Below, piece by piece: positions 19,655-29,776 of a stretch of DNA of 29,776 bases. A model generated the notes under the pieces. It did not search any database, had not been told where the DNA came from, and worked only from the letters and a program-made list of their open reading frames with translations. Each line of letters opens with the position of its first letter. Position 1 is the first letter of the stretch. Source of the stretch: Sphaeroforma arctica JP610 (taxonomy: Eukaryota > Opisthokonta > Ichthyosporea > Ichthyophonida); contig NW_014040128.1 in assembly GCF_001186125.1 (NCBI RefSeq), positions 1 to 29,776 on the forward strand, in the 5' to 3' direction. A program made the position numbers and the translations under genes.

Positions 19655-20600
19655 GTCGACACACGCAATGTGTGCAGGACGGAACTGTTGAGATGCTCTG
19701 CACAGCATTTGTATACGGCTGTGGATTATGGAAGGAATAACGTGCCAGTTCAATTCCCCAGAGATCTGTGGGTGTATGCACACGCACGCCATTGCAATTA
19801 CGTTCGCCTAAGGCGTGCCTGGGGGTTCTGGGCTTCTGATGTGCACGTTGACATGTTAACACGTGCCTGGGGTTTGCCTATGCAGCCTTCGCCGCATGGT
19901 GTGACACCATGTTCCATATGTGAGCTGCGTGGGGAGTTTGATACGCTGCTGCATGTCTGTGTCAGTGTCAGTGTCAGTTTCAATGTCAGTGTCAGTGTCA
20001 GGGCTGCTTTTGACACCTTTCCAGCCCTCCGCAGTGATGGTGTGTACTGTGTCACTGTCTCAGCCCCTTTGTCATGCGTGCGATGACTGTACTATCACAT
20101 CCAGCTGTACTTGACCGGCGTGGCTCGGCTTCAGACATTTACCTACAAGCCAACGGCACTGATTGGGTCGCGTACAGCGCTATTCCCTCCTCTGTGGCAA
20201 AATAAGTGTCTGCATGGGTACGCAGGGGACGTGCAGCATCTGTGACCTGTTGGTGGTATCACAGGACTATTCACTACACACCGAGCGTTAGACCGTTGGT
20301 AGTTAGAGCCCATGTAGTACGGGACAAGCCTCTACTTCTTTAGGATGAAGTATGGAAAGATTAACTTGCCCGTCAAGCTATAGGCGATACAGACGCTTGC
20401 GTGATACCTGTAGGGGTCTAAGCGCTGCACTACACGCCGTCGCCAGCGTTAGTGTGTCCAAAGGTGTAGAAGACCAGTTTTAATAAACCCAAGCTCTACG
20501 TAGACTTCAGTTTTTTATATTGCTGGATTGATCATCGAAATATTCATCTCAGCGGATCAGCTGTGACACGCAATTCGATTGTGCGTGTGTGCGCGTTGCC
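19655..20600. other. unassigned stretch with open frame and a poly(A) signal
   Basis: A plus-strand frame is open from 19628 to 20086. It encodes CSICELRGEFDTLLHVC, vaguely like the zinc-knuckle tail of LINE ORF2 proteins, but the spacing is irregular and no reverse-transcriptase motif is present. A run of gtcagt repeats (about 19960-20000) keeps part of it open. AATAAA follows at 20482-20487. I do not call a gene. Confidence 0.25.
20482..20487 (+). other. AATAAA polyadenylation signal candidate
   Basis: A canonical AATAAA lies in taataaaccc. If the LAMTOR1-like transcript extends this far it could be its 3' end. No other plus-strand gene ends nearby. Confidence 0.25.
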
Positions 20601-20610
20601 CTCCTCTACG

Positions 20611-20930
20611 CCCGTTCGTTCGGTGTGTTTCTGTGTTATGGGTTCGTTCGGTGTGTTTGTGTGTTGTGAGTTCGTTCGGTGTGTTTGTGTGTTGTGCGTT
20701 CGTTCGGTGTGTTTCTGTGTTGTGAGTTCGTTCGGTGTGTTTCTGTGTTGCGAGTTTGTTCGGTGTGTTTGTGTGTCGTGCGTTCGTTCGGTGTGTTTGT
20801 GTGCTGTGAGCTCGTTCGGTGTGTTTGTGTGTTGTGTGTTGTGAGTTAGTTTCGTGTGTTTCTGTGTTGTGAGTTCGTTCGGTGTGTTTCTGTGTTGTGA
20901 GTTCGTTCGGTGTGTTTCTGTGTTGTGAGT
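20611..20930. repeat. 28-bp minisatellite, GTTCGTTCGGTGTGTTTCTG type
   Basis: About eleven copies of a 28-bp unit with a constant gttcgttcggtgtgttt core and a variable gtgttgtga tail lie in tandem. Because 28 is not a multiple of three, a frame crossing the array cycles through all phases and shows an 84-bp (28-codon) protein period. Open frames on both strands come from the absence of stop words in the unit. Confidence 0.95.
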
Positions 20931-21240
20931 GAGGTTGTTTGTCCGAAATTACGCCCCATCCAGTAGTCCAACAGTAGTCCAACAGCTGTTCATAGATGAG
21001 CATCCTCTCCGCATCTGGATTCGTATATTTATTTTTCTGGCAAATGGCAAGCATGTTCAAATTGGAGATGTGGCACACACACCAAACATACTATTATGTG
21101 GTGCATCCTGTAGATACAAATATAGTGACCTCGTGTTAAATACTATCCCGAGTGGGTTCAATTGAGTTGTGATGAATTTTTAAACCTATACATCTGCGAC
21201 AGTTTTGTATCAGTGCACTTCGTACTGTAACTTTATTTTC

Positions 21241-21795
21241 ACAAGTATCTCAGACAAAGGGGGTGTGTACATATATGAATGTATCTGAGACAAAGTGGGT
21301 GTGTGCATATATGAATGTATATCATACAAAGTGGGTATGTACACATATGTATGTATATAATCCAAAGTGAGTGTGTGTACATATGAATGTATATCATACA
21401 AAGTGGGTGTGTGCACATTAGAATGTATATCATACAAAGTGAGTGTGTGCACATATGAATGTATCTCAGACAAAGTGGGTGTGTACATATATTAATGTAT
21501 CTCAGACAAAGTGGGTGTGTGCATATATGAAAGTATATCATACAAAGCGGGTGTGTGCACATATGAATGTATATCATACAAAGTGAGTCTGTACACATAT
21601 GAATGTATCTCAGACAAAGTGGGTGTGTACACATATGAATGTATCTCAGACAAAGTGGGTGTGTGCATATATGAATGTATATCATATAAAGTGGGTGTGT
21701 ACACATATGAATGTATAAGATCCAAAGTGGGTGTGTGCACATATGAATGTATCTCAGACAAAGTGGGTGTGTACACATATGAATGTATATCATTG
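21241..21795. repeat. 36-bp minisatellite, open in several frames on both strands
   Basis: About fifteen copies of a 36-bp unit (atctcagacaaagtgggtgt plus gtacatatgaatgt) lie in tandem. Two main variants alternate, one with tctcagacaaag and one with tatcatacaaag. Since 36 is twelve codons, frames stay open: a 184-codon minus-strand frame reads CTHPLCLRYIHM repeats and a plus-strand frame reads KVGVYTYECISD repeats. No coding evidence beyond periodicity. Confidence 0.95.
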
Positions 21796-22294
21796 AATAT
21801 GCTTACACGTGTTCGCGCAACGGACTCGTAGTCGACGAATCCAGGCGAACAAGAACAGTAATTCCGTACTGATCACACGCAGAGGATATATCAAGTGTGT
21901 ATATTTGCTTGTTTACAAGATGCGCGTTTACAAATTTTTGCGAATTCTACAAAATGGAATGAACAATATCACACCTCTAACATTCCTAGCTATGTACTTA
22001 AATACCCGATTTGGGTCTTTTAAAATAATCGGATAGTACTATATTTTGAAGAGTATGTGTTGTGGTCTGCTTCTGTATTCTTGGTACGTCTATGCGATGA
22101 TGAAAGGATTAATTGTGTTGGTACAAACAAAGATACAGAGGGACAGCGAATGTATGCATGATGAGAGATAAGTTTGAGAGCAAATATTTCAAGATGAATT
22201 AAATCAATGCCATGACCTTTTCAATTGAAAACTAGTAGGAGATGAATACCGACTAATATCAAAAGCTACAAAATTAATAGCTCTACTTTTACGG
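21796..22294. other. AT-rich intergenic, nothing recognised
   Basis: This is unique AT-rich sequence between the 36-bp minisatellite and the 3' end of the arrestin gene. No coding or structural feature is seen. Confidence 0.4.
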
Positions 22295-22300
22295 TTTATT
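22295..22300 (-). other. AATAAA poly(A) signal of the arrestin gene
   Basis: TTTATT on the plus strand is AATAAA on the minus strand, 222 nt downstream of the arrestin stop codon. It is a plausible 3' end signal. Confidence 0.5.
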
Positions 22301-22521
22301 TTCCATGAATCTACACAAATATCCCATAACGATTGCATACTAAACGAAATTACAAGAAATGGGGTTCCCAATTGCTGCTAAGTGGGATAAAGATAGTCTC
22401 CTCTTCGAGAGATTTGATGTAGCATTCGACGTAGACAAACTTCGCAGCCTTTTCTTTAACCCAACTTCTGCCAATGAACTGGATCTATCACCAAATTGCC
22501 CGTCACCATGGAAGTCCTCAG

Positions 22522-23704
22522 TCACAGATTGAAAGTGTCACAGTTGAATTTTTTCAAATTAGCGGCAGTGCGCAAATTGGATTTGAAAAACACCGAGTCT
22601 ACGGATTCGGTCGAAGGCCGGAGACTCGTGTACGATTTTACCGAGGCGCATCTATAATCAGTATAATCAGACGGCTGCTCTATTGATCTCGGGAAAGTGA
22701 AACAGTTTTTAACTGGGCAAAAGCTGTTCATATCATCGTAATGTTTTGGTGGTTTGCCTTGCAAAGCAAATGGCAATGAAAAGGTCAGATCCTTGCATCC
22801 TCGGGTATGAATCGTAACGTCTACAATATAGCTAACTGCAACCGATTTCATAGTGTCTGTACATTACATCGCTCGGGGTAAGTACAGTTTGTTGTCCATT
22901 ACTGTCTCGCAACAATTGCACCGCAGTGCTATCATCACGTATTTCCGGTACACGAGGGATACAACTAAACGTGCGAACGCATGTGGACCCTAGCTTCGCG
23001 TCGATCTTTGTCCAACGGTTTTTCTTCGACAAATGTTTTAGCTTTGTGTTATCCAACATGGTTTGTGATATTTGATTGCGACTATTTTTGGTTCCGTCTT
23101 CGAATACCACATGTTGAGTAATGTGTGCTGTGACGCTTCTAACGGCCGCGCCGTTCTTGTGCATGGCCAGTCGAATGTCAATCGGCTCCCCTTCCTGATA
23201 TACATCGCGTGAAAGGCTTACCTCGGCAAGCAGGGCGGGGGATTTACTTCCATCAAATATCTCACGCCGGACCTTTGGGCCCATATTCATTTGGGTATAG
23301 TACAAAGCCGACATGGTGAACCGACAAAAGGCTACTGGCTTCCAATCAGACTCCACAAGGCGTGCATCCCACTTCACCGAGCAGAACGCATGATCGTGTG
23401 TCACTACAAGGTCATCTGGTAACCCAAAGGTGAACGGGAATTGTGTTAGACCCTCATCGACAAGGTAGTCGCGCCCTATTATCTTTGAAGCGCTATATAA
23501 AGTGTGACCAGAAGACTGTCCAGTGGCACTTTTCCAACGAAGACGACAGACAATTGCCACATTCAAAATATTTATACTGGTCGCTCCAGCGGCCACCATA
23601 TCGATAAACCCCGAGATTTGGTCACCTCCATAATATATCTTCTTGTCTAGGTGAACGTATTTTTGTCTCTTACTCATTCGAGGTGTCGACATCCCACAAG
23701 ACAC
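22522..23704 (-). CDS. alpha-arrestin (ARRDC-like) protein, two exons
   Basis: Exon 1 is 23704-22903 and exon 2 is 22856-22522 on the minus strand. A 46-nt intron (GTAATG to GTACAG) joins them in phase, giving about 378 residues from the first ATG; MSTP (codon 5) or MSKR may be the real start. The arrestin N-domain shows VHLDKKIYYGGDQISGFIDM. The C-domain shows EVSLSRDVYQEGEPIDIRL, AVRSVTAHITQHVVF and, across the junction, TMKSVAVSYIVDVTIH then DLTFSLPFALQ, the order of Arrestin_N and Arrestin_C. Without the short intron, exon 1 would run into a stop and lose the last strands. Alpha-arrestins bring HECT ubiquitin ligases to membrane cargo, but no PPxY motif is visible (only PPKHY), so the adaptor role is uncertain. 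VPS26-like or beta-arrestin identity fits less well. Confidence 0.82.
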
Positions 23705-23720
23705 GAGTCACGACTGCCCG

Positions 23721-23739
23721 ACTGTCGACACTCGACAGT
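23721..23739. promoter_or_regulatory. perfect inverted repeat upstream of the arrestin ATG
   Basis: ACTGTCGA-CAC-TCGACAGT is a perfect 8-bp inverted repeat with a 3-bp loop, 17 bp upstream of the first arrestin ATG on the minus strand. It could be a 5' UTR hairpin or a dimeric factor site. Confidence 0.35.
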
Positions 23740-26526
23740 GTCAAGTCCGAAATCTCAAATCTCGCAAATCTGTTTGATATCCGAAAAATCAAAACAAAAC
23801 AGAAGATGCATTTTACTTTTTAGCAAAAGGAGCAATTTCAAATCTATCGAGAAAGAACCAATACCTATACGCAATAATATAAACCTGATTCAGTTCCGAA
23901 CTTCCATCTTTCCTTTTTAGGGGAGTGACTAAGAGTCTGAGAGAGAGTGGATCAGATTCAGTAGAGAGTGGAGTGGTGAGTGGTGAGTGGAGTCACAGTG
24001 GACCATATTTAGCCTTGTTCAATTTTGATTTTTTTTTTCTTCGCTTTTATAAAAAACAATGAAAATAGAAGGCTGCGAGTGCCAGAGTCGTTCCGCCATA
24101 GGGGTCTAAATATACTTTATACAGTCTATAGTCTCTATACTCTATACGTTCAACGCAGAATAACGTTCAACAGGTCAATTAAAAACGTAGAAAAGTATAT
24201 ATATATACTATATTGACCTATAAAAAAAACGGCCTGCGCGACCTAAATAGTGCACCTACCACAACATGTTTAGCCCTATAATACTGTATAGAACAATAAA
24301 CGAGTGAGAATAAGGACAAAACTTCGCGACATGCATGACCTGGAATCCGATCTCTTCTCATATATATTAGACCCAACTATGGTAATTTACGTTCAACGTT
24401 CCACGTTTAACGGATAGAATTTGAACGCAGGAGCACTACGTAATACATATACGTTATGAGATAGCCCCCTGGTACTGGGGCGTGGGATGTGGGCTCTGGG
24501 CCCTGGGGTGAGTGCCCGAGGGCTGAGGGCCTGAGCCCTGTGGCCCTACGTGGTGACTGGTGACTGGGGAGTGGGGAGTGAGTGACTGCCAGACTGGACA
24601 GTCTCTGGAGTCTGGAGACACTGGCGAGTTGGCTGATCAATTAGTTACGAGTTCAATATGACAATCTATATATTTACGTATTTTTCAAAATCAAAAACAC
24701 AATTGGATCTATTTTGTTTTAAAACTAATATTTGAAAATAGAACTAAAATATGTAGAACAGGAAAAAATAAAATACTGTAAATATTTAGTCCTTCGGACA
24801 ATAGAGTCTACAGTCTACACAAGTAGAGAGAGAGAGTAGTAATAGAGGCACTGACTGCAAGTGTAAAGTGTAGAGGTTGAGGGTAGACTCACTACTAGTA
24901 GAGTGTAGAGTGTAGAACTGTAGACGCCCTCTACTAGCTTGACGGTAAAGTGTAAAACTGTAGATAGAGTATAGAGTAAATACACTATACACTATTTTTA
25001 TTAAAGCAGAAAATAGAGCTACTAGAGTACTAAGAGTACACAATTATAGACTTTAAGTGGAGAACTCGGAGCTGGAGATGTATATTCTAAATATTTATTG
25101 GGTACTATGTAAATATTTATTATACAGAATAAATTGGTCATCGTGTTCAGTATATACTATATACTTCATCTAAATAAGCTCATCATGATAAACGTAAACG
25201 CATATTTTTTTCGTTTTAAAAACGTTATAACTGTTATAATGAGATCAAGAGGGCCTACCAAAGTTCTTTTTATAGGACTGGTACGAATCGTGAAAACAGT
25301 ACACACAAATGATTAGACCTGCAAGGTACACCTGTTAACATACATATAAAGGACCGCATATGGAATATAAGTTAAACGTAAACGTATATTTATTCGATTT
25401 ATAAAAATGTATCGGAAACGGTTTGAGGCTAGCTTCACGTGGACACTGGAATCTCTGGGGAGTGACTGAACACCTGTGGGCAGGGGACATAATTATGGAT
25501 ATGACATAAATATAAAATATCACATAACAAGAATTTAAAAATTCCTATACATGTCGAGTCCGAAAATGTGAATGAACTATATGACAATACGTCCGAATGT
25601 CGTTAATATGAACAAAAAATAAATACAATCTTGGGGCTTAGGGCCTTTTCAGCTGAGTTTTTCGATCAAATAGAGCATATAAAGACCAATCTAAACTCAA
25701 AAGTATTTTATTCAAAATATATAACCCAATAATAAACGTGGGAGTCAATAGTTTGATGCGCACTCTCTCTAGTAGTATGAGTGGTCTAATTCTAAAACAG
25801 CTTCAAATTTATCGTTCGAGTGGAGAACTAGAGATCTAAATAATGCTGGATCACATCAAATCCTTGTTGGTGCGTACTGCATAGATAATTAGATACGAGA
25901 AAGATATAAAACTGTGTATAACTGTGAATAGTTGTATACTGGTATTAAATAAAAAATCAAAACAGCCTGTTTCGGTAAAGTGTTTCTATATCAGGAGGCG
26001 GAAGGGCTGTCCATATGATAGATGTTTCCACATGTACACTATGAATTCCAAAATTTTGATTCGAAAAGCCAGCGGTATTCAAAAAGTATTTAGTAGATTT
26101 ACTGATTTAGACCCCAAACGTAGATCTCCATATCATCAGCTCCATCGGTACGATATGTGAAAACGGAGAAACCCGTGTTTTCAATTGCTCGAGGTTTTTC
26201 TGTACACCCCTCATTAAAAATATATTATTTATTTAATTATACATAATTTCAGTCCTGTTCGAAATATGCGACATGTATTTTTAATGTACCATGAAGGTTT
26301 AAAATGTATATTTTCTCGCGCATATGATTTCGTTCACTCAACACTGCCTCTGAAAGTACGTACAATGTGTATATGGCTATATACATACGATTTTGTTCAT
26401 TTAACGTTATCTCTAGAAACATACTCTTTCTGTAAATATCAAACTTTCGCTGTCCATACGATACTCTGTTCCTGTGAGATATATGGAAACTGAAAATGCA
26501 TTGCTGCTATGTTTAGCTGATAGAAA
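23740..26526. other. AT-rich gene desert with GAGTG and TAGAGTG low-complexity tracts
   Basis: No coding exon is recognised on either strand. Tracts at 23930-24010 and 24475-24620 are GAGTG/GACTGG-rich, as in 6225-7480. A TAGAGTGTAGA-rich tract lies at 24790-24990. CTCTATACTCTAT at 24133-24145 and its exact complement at 24964-24976 form a 13-bp inverted pair about 0.8 kb apart. A taaacgtaaacg motif with an AT-rich tail is duplicated at about 25187 and 25373. Short ORFs here look like chance. Confidence 0.4.
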
Positions 26527-26528
26527 TT

Positions 26529-26652
26529 GAATATTCGTGAACACTACACGGTCCATGATAAACTATGCAATGCTATGCGGCGTACACTTAGAATATTCGT
26601 GAACACTACACGGTCAATGGATAGACTATGCAATGGTATGCGGTGTACACTT
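26529..26652. repeat. 62-bp tandem duplication
   Basis: Two copies of a unit starting gaatattcgtgaacactaca and ending gtacactta begin at 26529 and 26591, with a few substitutions between them. Confidence 0.9.
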
Positions 26653-26956
26653 TTAGAGGGCTAAGCGATGGCAAGCCGACAAGGCTGCATTTTGTTTTCG
26701 GAATCCAGCGCGTCTTAAATAATAAAGGGGACAGAAAACCAATGAGACTAATGTATTACAAGCAAATATTCAAGCTCTTTCTTTTTCCCAAGTCAGATGA
26801 TTGTCTCCGTAGTATCAGCGGAGAGAGAGATAGAGAGATAAAGAGAGGGTGTTATACTGTTTGCTTATACGCACTGCATATGTGGTGTAATTCATATTTT
26901 CAGGATCCCAAATCGATCCCAAATCCATAAGCGTCATTGGCAAGACATCTCTGCTA
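26653..26956. other. AT-rich intergenic, nothing recognised
   Basis: A plus-strand open frame of 100 codons (26628-26930) covers it but has no motif I recognise and includes GA-repeat sequence. I do not call it. Confidence 0.35.
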
Positions 26957-27175
26957 ATATTCTTTATATTCCAATCTATAGGTACCATTGACATAATATG
27001 CGTTCTGATGTCCTTTATATTCTAATCTATAGGTATCATTGACGTAATATGTGTTCTAATATTCTTTATATTCTAATCTATAGGTATCATTGAAATAATG
27101 TGTTCTAATATCCTTTATATTCAAATCTATAGTCATACTTCGCAGGACATCTATCCTAAAATCCTTTATATTGAT
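26957..27175. repeat. about 50-bp minisatellite at the KLHDC4 3' end
   Basis: Units built on ctttatattctaatctatag and gtatcattgacataatatg recur with ctttatatt at about 26962, 27013, 27064 and 27113, plus a decayed fifth copy near 27164. The array begins within about 10 bp of the KLHDC4 stop, so it probably forms its 3' UTR. On the minus strand each copy contains AATATAAAG, close to the poly(A) variants AATATA and ATATAA. Confidence 0.85.
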
Positions 27176-27181
27176 GTGTAT

Positions 27182-29309
27182 TTACTCTTCATCCCCGTCC
27201 TCGTCCGTGTATTCACTATCGCTTTCACTGTCACTCTCCTCGCCCAGCCATTTCTTACTCTCTTCGCTGGTGTCTTCTACCTTGATCCATTCATCCATTT
27301 TACCGATATCCAGTGAGTACAAATCACTCAGCGTGATCATACGGTCGCCAACCTGAATGAGTATCGAAGTGCATTGTCTACCATAAGAATTTAAGAAAAA
27401 ACACCCCCTCCCCCTCCCCTTCCCCTATATGACGCTCTTCATGCGTTGTTGTTCCAGAGGTCCTATTACGCTTGGACTGGGACGGCCCGGGAAATAAAGT
27501 GCAAATTCGAAGTGTAACCAATATCATCGGCATAAATAAGTCCCAGCGATCAGAAGGAGTAAGCAGGCGCATGTCAAGTGCAGTTCTCGTGGTAATATTA
27601 CCTCCTGCACGTTTAAACACTCTAATATCACTGTACAAATGCGGTAATGAATGAATGGACCAACCACGTTGAACATAGTTGTACCACTGTACTGGATTAC
27701 AACAAATTTAAATAGAGTTGTACCACTGTACTAAATTACAAGGGGACTATAACAGTAGTTTACAGAGTGTCCCAGCTGACAAAGGCGAGAAACGACCTCG
27801 AGAAAGGGCTATCGCTTTGATCAGAATCTGCAGAATATACGTCATGAGACATACCTCATTATATCCGCCGTACAAGTAGAGAATTCGGCCCTTGATAGCC
27901 AATCCGGTACTCGACCGCGGCCTATTGATCAGGGACAAAAACGGATTGTGTAAGCCCTGAGCCCTAAACCCAAACCCTAAACCTTAGCCCAACAGAGCAT
28001 GTGTGCATGCGTAACCCAATGCTCCACCTCTCCGTATTAAAATATTAATACACAGCACCTACCCATTGTACTTCAATAGTAATACACAGCACCCACCAAT
28101 AGTACTTTAATAGTAATACACAGCACCTACCCATAGTACTTCAATAGTGATACACAGCACCCATCCATAGTACTTGAATAGTAGTACACAGCACCCACCC
28201 ATAGTAATTGAATAGTAATGCACAGCACCCACTCATAGTATTTGAATAGTAATACACAGCACCCCCCGATAGTCCAGTTAGTTAGTACTAATATCTGTAA
28301 CGTAACGTACCTTGGCCACACGCCATCTGCTGCAATGATTTCCACATCATCGGCGTCGACTCTGAGACAGCGGATCAGTTGAGAATGACGCATTAGTGGC
28401 GAGTGGTGTGTATGCGTTTGCTCGCACTGACTGCTTCAGGGTTTCACTACTTTTTCAAGTCCGTTTTCCAGGGTTGTGGGTAGGTAGATATAAAGGTACA
28501 AACCACACAGACACAGACACAGACGTGCCTGGTATAAATATATAATATAATATATATATATGCACGTGAGGACGCATATATTCGACCTCAACAGCCACAC
28601 GTACTGGGCCACGGAGAAAGGGGGACAGCCAAGGATATTTGGACAAAGTAGTGTACAACACCCTTTTCACAGGTGCATGGGACTGCGCCAGGCATTGCAG
28701 CCTACTGTTTACCCATAGTGGACAATTAAATCTTGCACCCGCCGTTTGCAATCAAACTATTGTCTACCAGCACGCAGAACCCACATCCTTGGGATCGAGG
28801 TATGGTGAGTTGACACGAGAGAAAAACCTTGGTTTTACAGAAGCGCTTGAAACCGCTATTGGCCCATGGCATATGAGAATGAAAGAGTATCCTGAGCCGT
28901 TCGTAGAACACTCGTGTAGGTAGCATCGTTTCAGGTCTTACACATTGGTGGTTAAATAAACGTTCACATCCACCGAACTTCAAGTAGTTAGGAAAACCAT
29001 GCGTCAGTCTTATACACATGTCCGCCATCCTACCGCTCTTTCCGCACTGCAGAGGATACAGGCACACTCACTGCAAGCACAAGCACAATCGCAAGCACAG
29101 GCACAAGCACAAGCACAAGCACAGCCACCACGTTAGAACACAACAGTAGCACTCTAGCACAACAGAGTTGTGAGCGAGCAGTCTCACCTGACCACTTGAG
29201 GGCAATCGTCGTCCGCATTGGGCCGCGCACTCGCAGAGCCCTTCTTTTTGGCCGCGATCTTTTTCGCTTTGGCCGCGGCTATTTTGGCCTTGATTCTCTC
29301 GCGCCGGTC
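27182..29309 (-). CDS. KLHDC4: KLHDC4 (kelch domain-containing 4), last four exons, 5' part outside the window
   Basis: Exons on the minus strand are 29309-29188, 28361-28311, 27921-27855 and 27352-27182. They join in phase to 136 residues plus stop. The first holds a Lys/Ala-rich helix (ERIKAKIAAAKAKK). The next give PQVVRVDADDVEIIAADG, then GRILYLYGG, a kelch strand. The last gives VGDRMITLSDLYSLDIGKMD and an acidic tail (EESDSESDSEYTDEDGDEE). This order matches the KLHDC4/yeast Kel3 C-terminus: basic linker, VLYVYGG kelch repeat, GDRQVTLSDLxxLDL, EEWLEE-like acidic end. The upstream kelch repeats should lie past 29776. The family is conserved in eukaryotes, with poorly defined function. 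Introns hold a 34-bp repeat and telomere-like words. The identity is firm; the exon borders are inferred from splice consensus and phase. Confidence 0.85.
27956..27990. repeat. short telomere-like CCCTAAA block in a KLHDC4 intron
   Basis: CCTGAGCCCTAAACCCAAACC is followed by CTAAACC, three to four degenerate CCCTAAA-type words. It lies about 35 bp upstream of the acceptor of the 27921-27855 exon. Confidence 0.6.
28047..28266. repeat. exact-period 34-bp minisatellite in a KLHDC4 intron
   Basis: The word aatacacagcaccc, or a one-base variant, starts at 28047, 28081, 28115, 28149, 28183, 28217 and 28251, seven copies at exactly 34 bp. The other half of the unit is accatagtacttgaatagt. The array ends about 45 bp from the 28311 donor. 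Confidence 0.97.
28362..29187 (-). other. KLHDC4 intron, with an unexplained plus-strand open frame
   Basis: The donor is AG|GTGAGA at 29187 and the acceptor gtctcag at 28362. A plus-strand frame at 28639-28923 encodes 94 residues of unremarkable composition with no recognised domain. A TA-rich tract lies at 28535-28560. Confidence 0.5.
29073..29130. repeat. (GCACAA)n hexanucleotide repeat
   Basis: About nine imperfect units (gcacaa, gcacag, gcaatc) lie in tandem inside the KLHDC4 intron. Confidence 0.85.
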
Positions 29310-29776
29310 CTGGTGAAGAATTTGGGACAAGATACGAAACAAAAGGAAGGTCACCAACTGCACATGTGATCGTACTGAGTTGTATTGCGAGTGACTACAA
29401 TATATACAATGTGTGATTGTGTGATTTCTGTAACCAGTTAGATGTTTTTCTGGTACATATGACATGGCGCCAACACGGTGCAGGATTATACAATTGTCAT
29501 ACGGGGTTGTCCAAACGCTCCTCTCAGACGCACTGAAATATATACTCTTGGCCGCTGTTCAATGTCCTAAACAGAGCTCAAGCACCTAAAGGCTGCACCT
29601 CGAAGTCAGACCTTTTGGGTGCAACTCCCGAGGTCAAATACACGTGCAATGGCCATACCGTGACCCACGGGCCACACACACACCTGCCCATATATATATA
29701 TACCTGCTAGTATTATATTATATATATATATATATATATAGTGTGTAGTATAGTATATATATATATATATATATAT
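29310..29776. other. KLHDC4 upstream intron sequence, ending in (TA)n
   Basis: The acceptor ttcttcaccag lies immediately upstream (minus strand) of the 29309 exon. No further KLHDC4 exon is recognised up to the window end. A TA microsatellite with short interruptions occupies about 29687-29776 and is cut by the edge. Confidence 0.6.

Noticed and set aside
19628-20086. LINE ORF2 C-terminal zinc-knuckle remnant (CSICELRGEFDTLLHVC)
   Set aside because: The H-x4-C spacing typical of that motif is absent (H-x-C here), and no reverse-transcriptase sequence is nearby. The resemblance is too weak to call.
20557-21078. 173-codon minus-strand frame with THNTETHRTN-type repeats
   Set aside because: It is generated by the 28-bp minisatellite cycling through all three phases, with no start context or domain.
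24133-24976. 13-bp inverted repeat (CTCTATACTCTAT) as ends of a mobile element
   Set aside because: The sequence is low complexity within TAGAGTG/CTATAC-rich DNA, so a 13-bp inverted match is easily produced by chance.
27378-27638. 86-codon minus-strand frame inside the KLHDC4 gene
   Set aside because: It lies between two exons that join in phase with strong family similarity, and has no match to KLHDC4, so it is intron.
28639-28923. 94-codon plus-strand frame in a KLHDC4 intron
   Set aside because: It has a non-ATG opening codon region, no recognised motif and lies antisense within an intron. It is retained only as a note.

Overview
This window is eukaryotic nuclear DNA. It carries spliced genes with GT-AG introns, long AT-rich gene-free stretches, many (TA)n/(CA)n microsatellites and unusually many minisatellites. 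There are no operons, ribosome-binding sites, CRISPR arrays or rRNA, and I found no convincing tRNA. The protein families (an MSL1-type PEHE protein, Beclin 1, an alpha-arrestin, KLHDC4, a possible LAMTOR1) point to an opisthokont. The sequences are diverged and telomere-like CCCTAAA blocks lie inside introns, so a unicellular holozoan (ichthyosporean-like) is my best guess. That guess is inference only.

Layout. 1-452: a 31-bp tandem repeat and a small minus-strand one-membrane-pass ORF. 453-1176: divergent intergenic region with a perfect cAMP-response-element octamer. 1177-4875 (+): a three-exon MSL1-like gene; its PEHE domain only becomes readable when a 65-nt middle exon is joined in. 4876-8950: AT-rich, gene-poor, with GAGTG/GACTG-rich tracts, a tandem repeat and a MITE-like element with inverted ends. 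8951-17916 (+): a ten-exon Beclin 1 (ATG6) gene whose exon phases all agree, giving about 682 residues. 18031-18910 (+): start of a probable N-myristoylated LAMTOR1-like gene, only 114 bp downstream. 18911-22294: minisatellites, including one with repeated X-box-like palindromes. 22522-23704 (-): a two-exon alpha-arrestin gene. 23740-27150: AT-rich desert with low-complexity tracts. 27182-29309 (-): the last four exons of KLHDC4; its 5' part lies beyond the window.

Functionally, Beclin 1 is the core of the autophagy PI3-kinase complex and LAMTOR1 is the lysosomal anchor of Ragulator/mTORC1, so the neighbouring pair may join two arms of lysosome biology. MSL1 is a chromatin (H4K16 acetylation) scaffold, and alpha-arrestins are endocytic ubiquitin-ligase adaptors.

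The most unusual feature is in the Beclin 1 introns. In three of them (introns 3, 6 and 9) a tandem array begins at the authentic 5' splice site and its repeat unit contains a copy of that splice site, so each intron carries many potential decoy donors.
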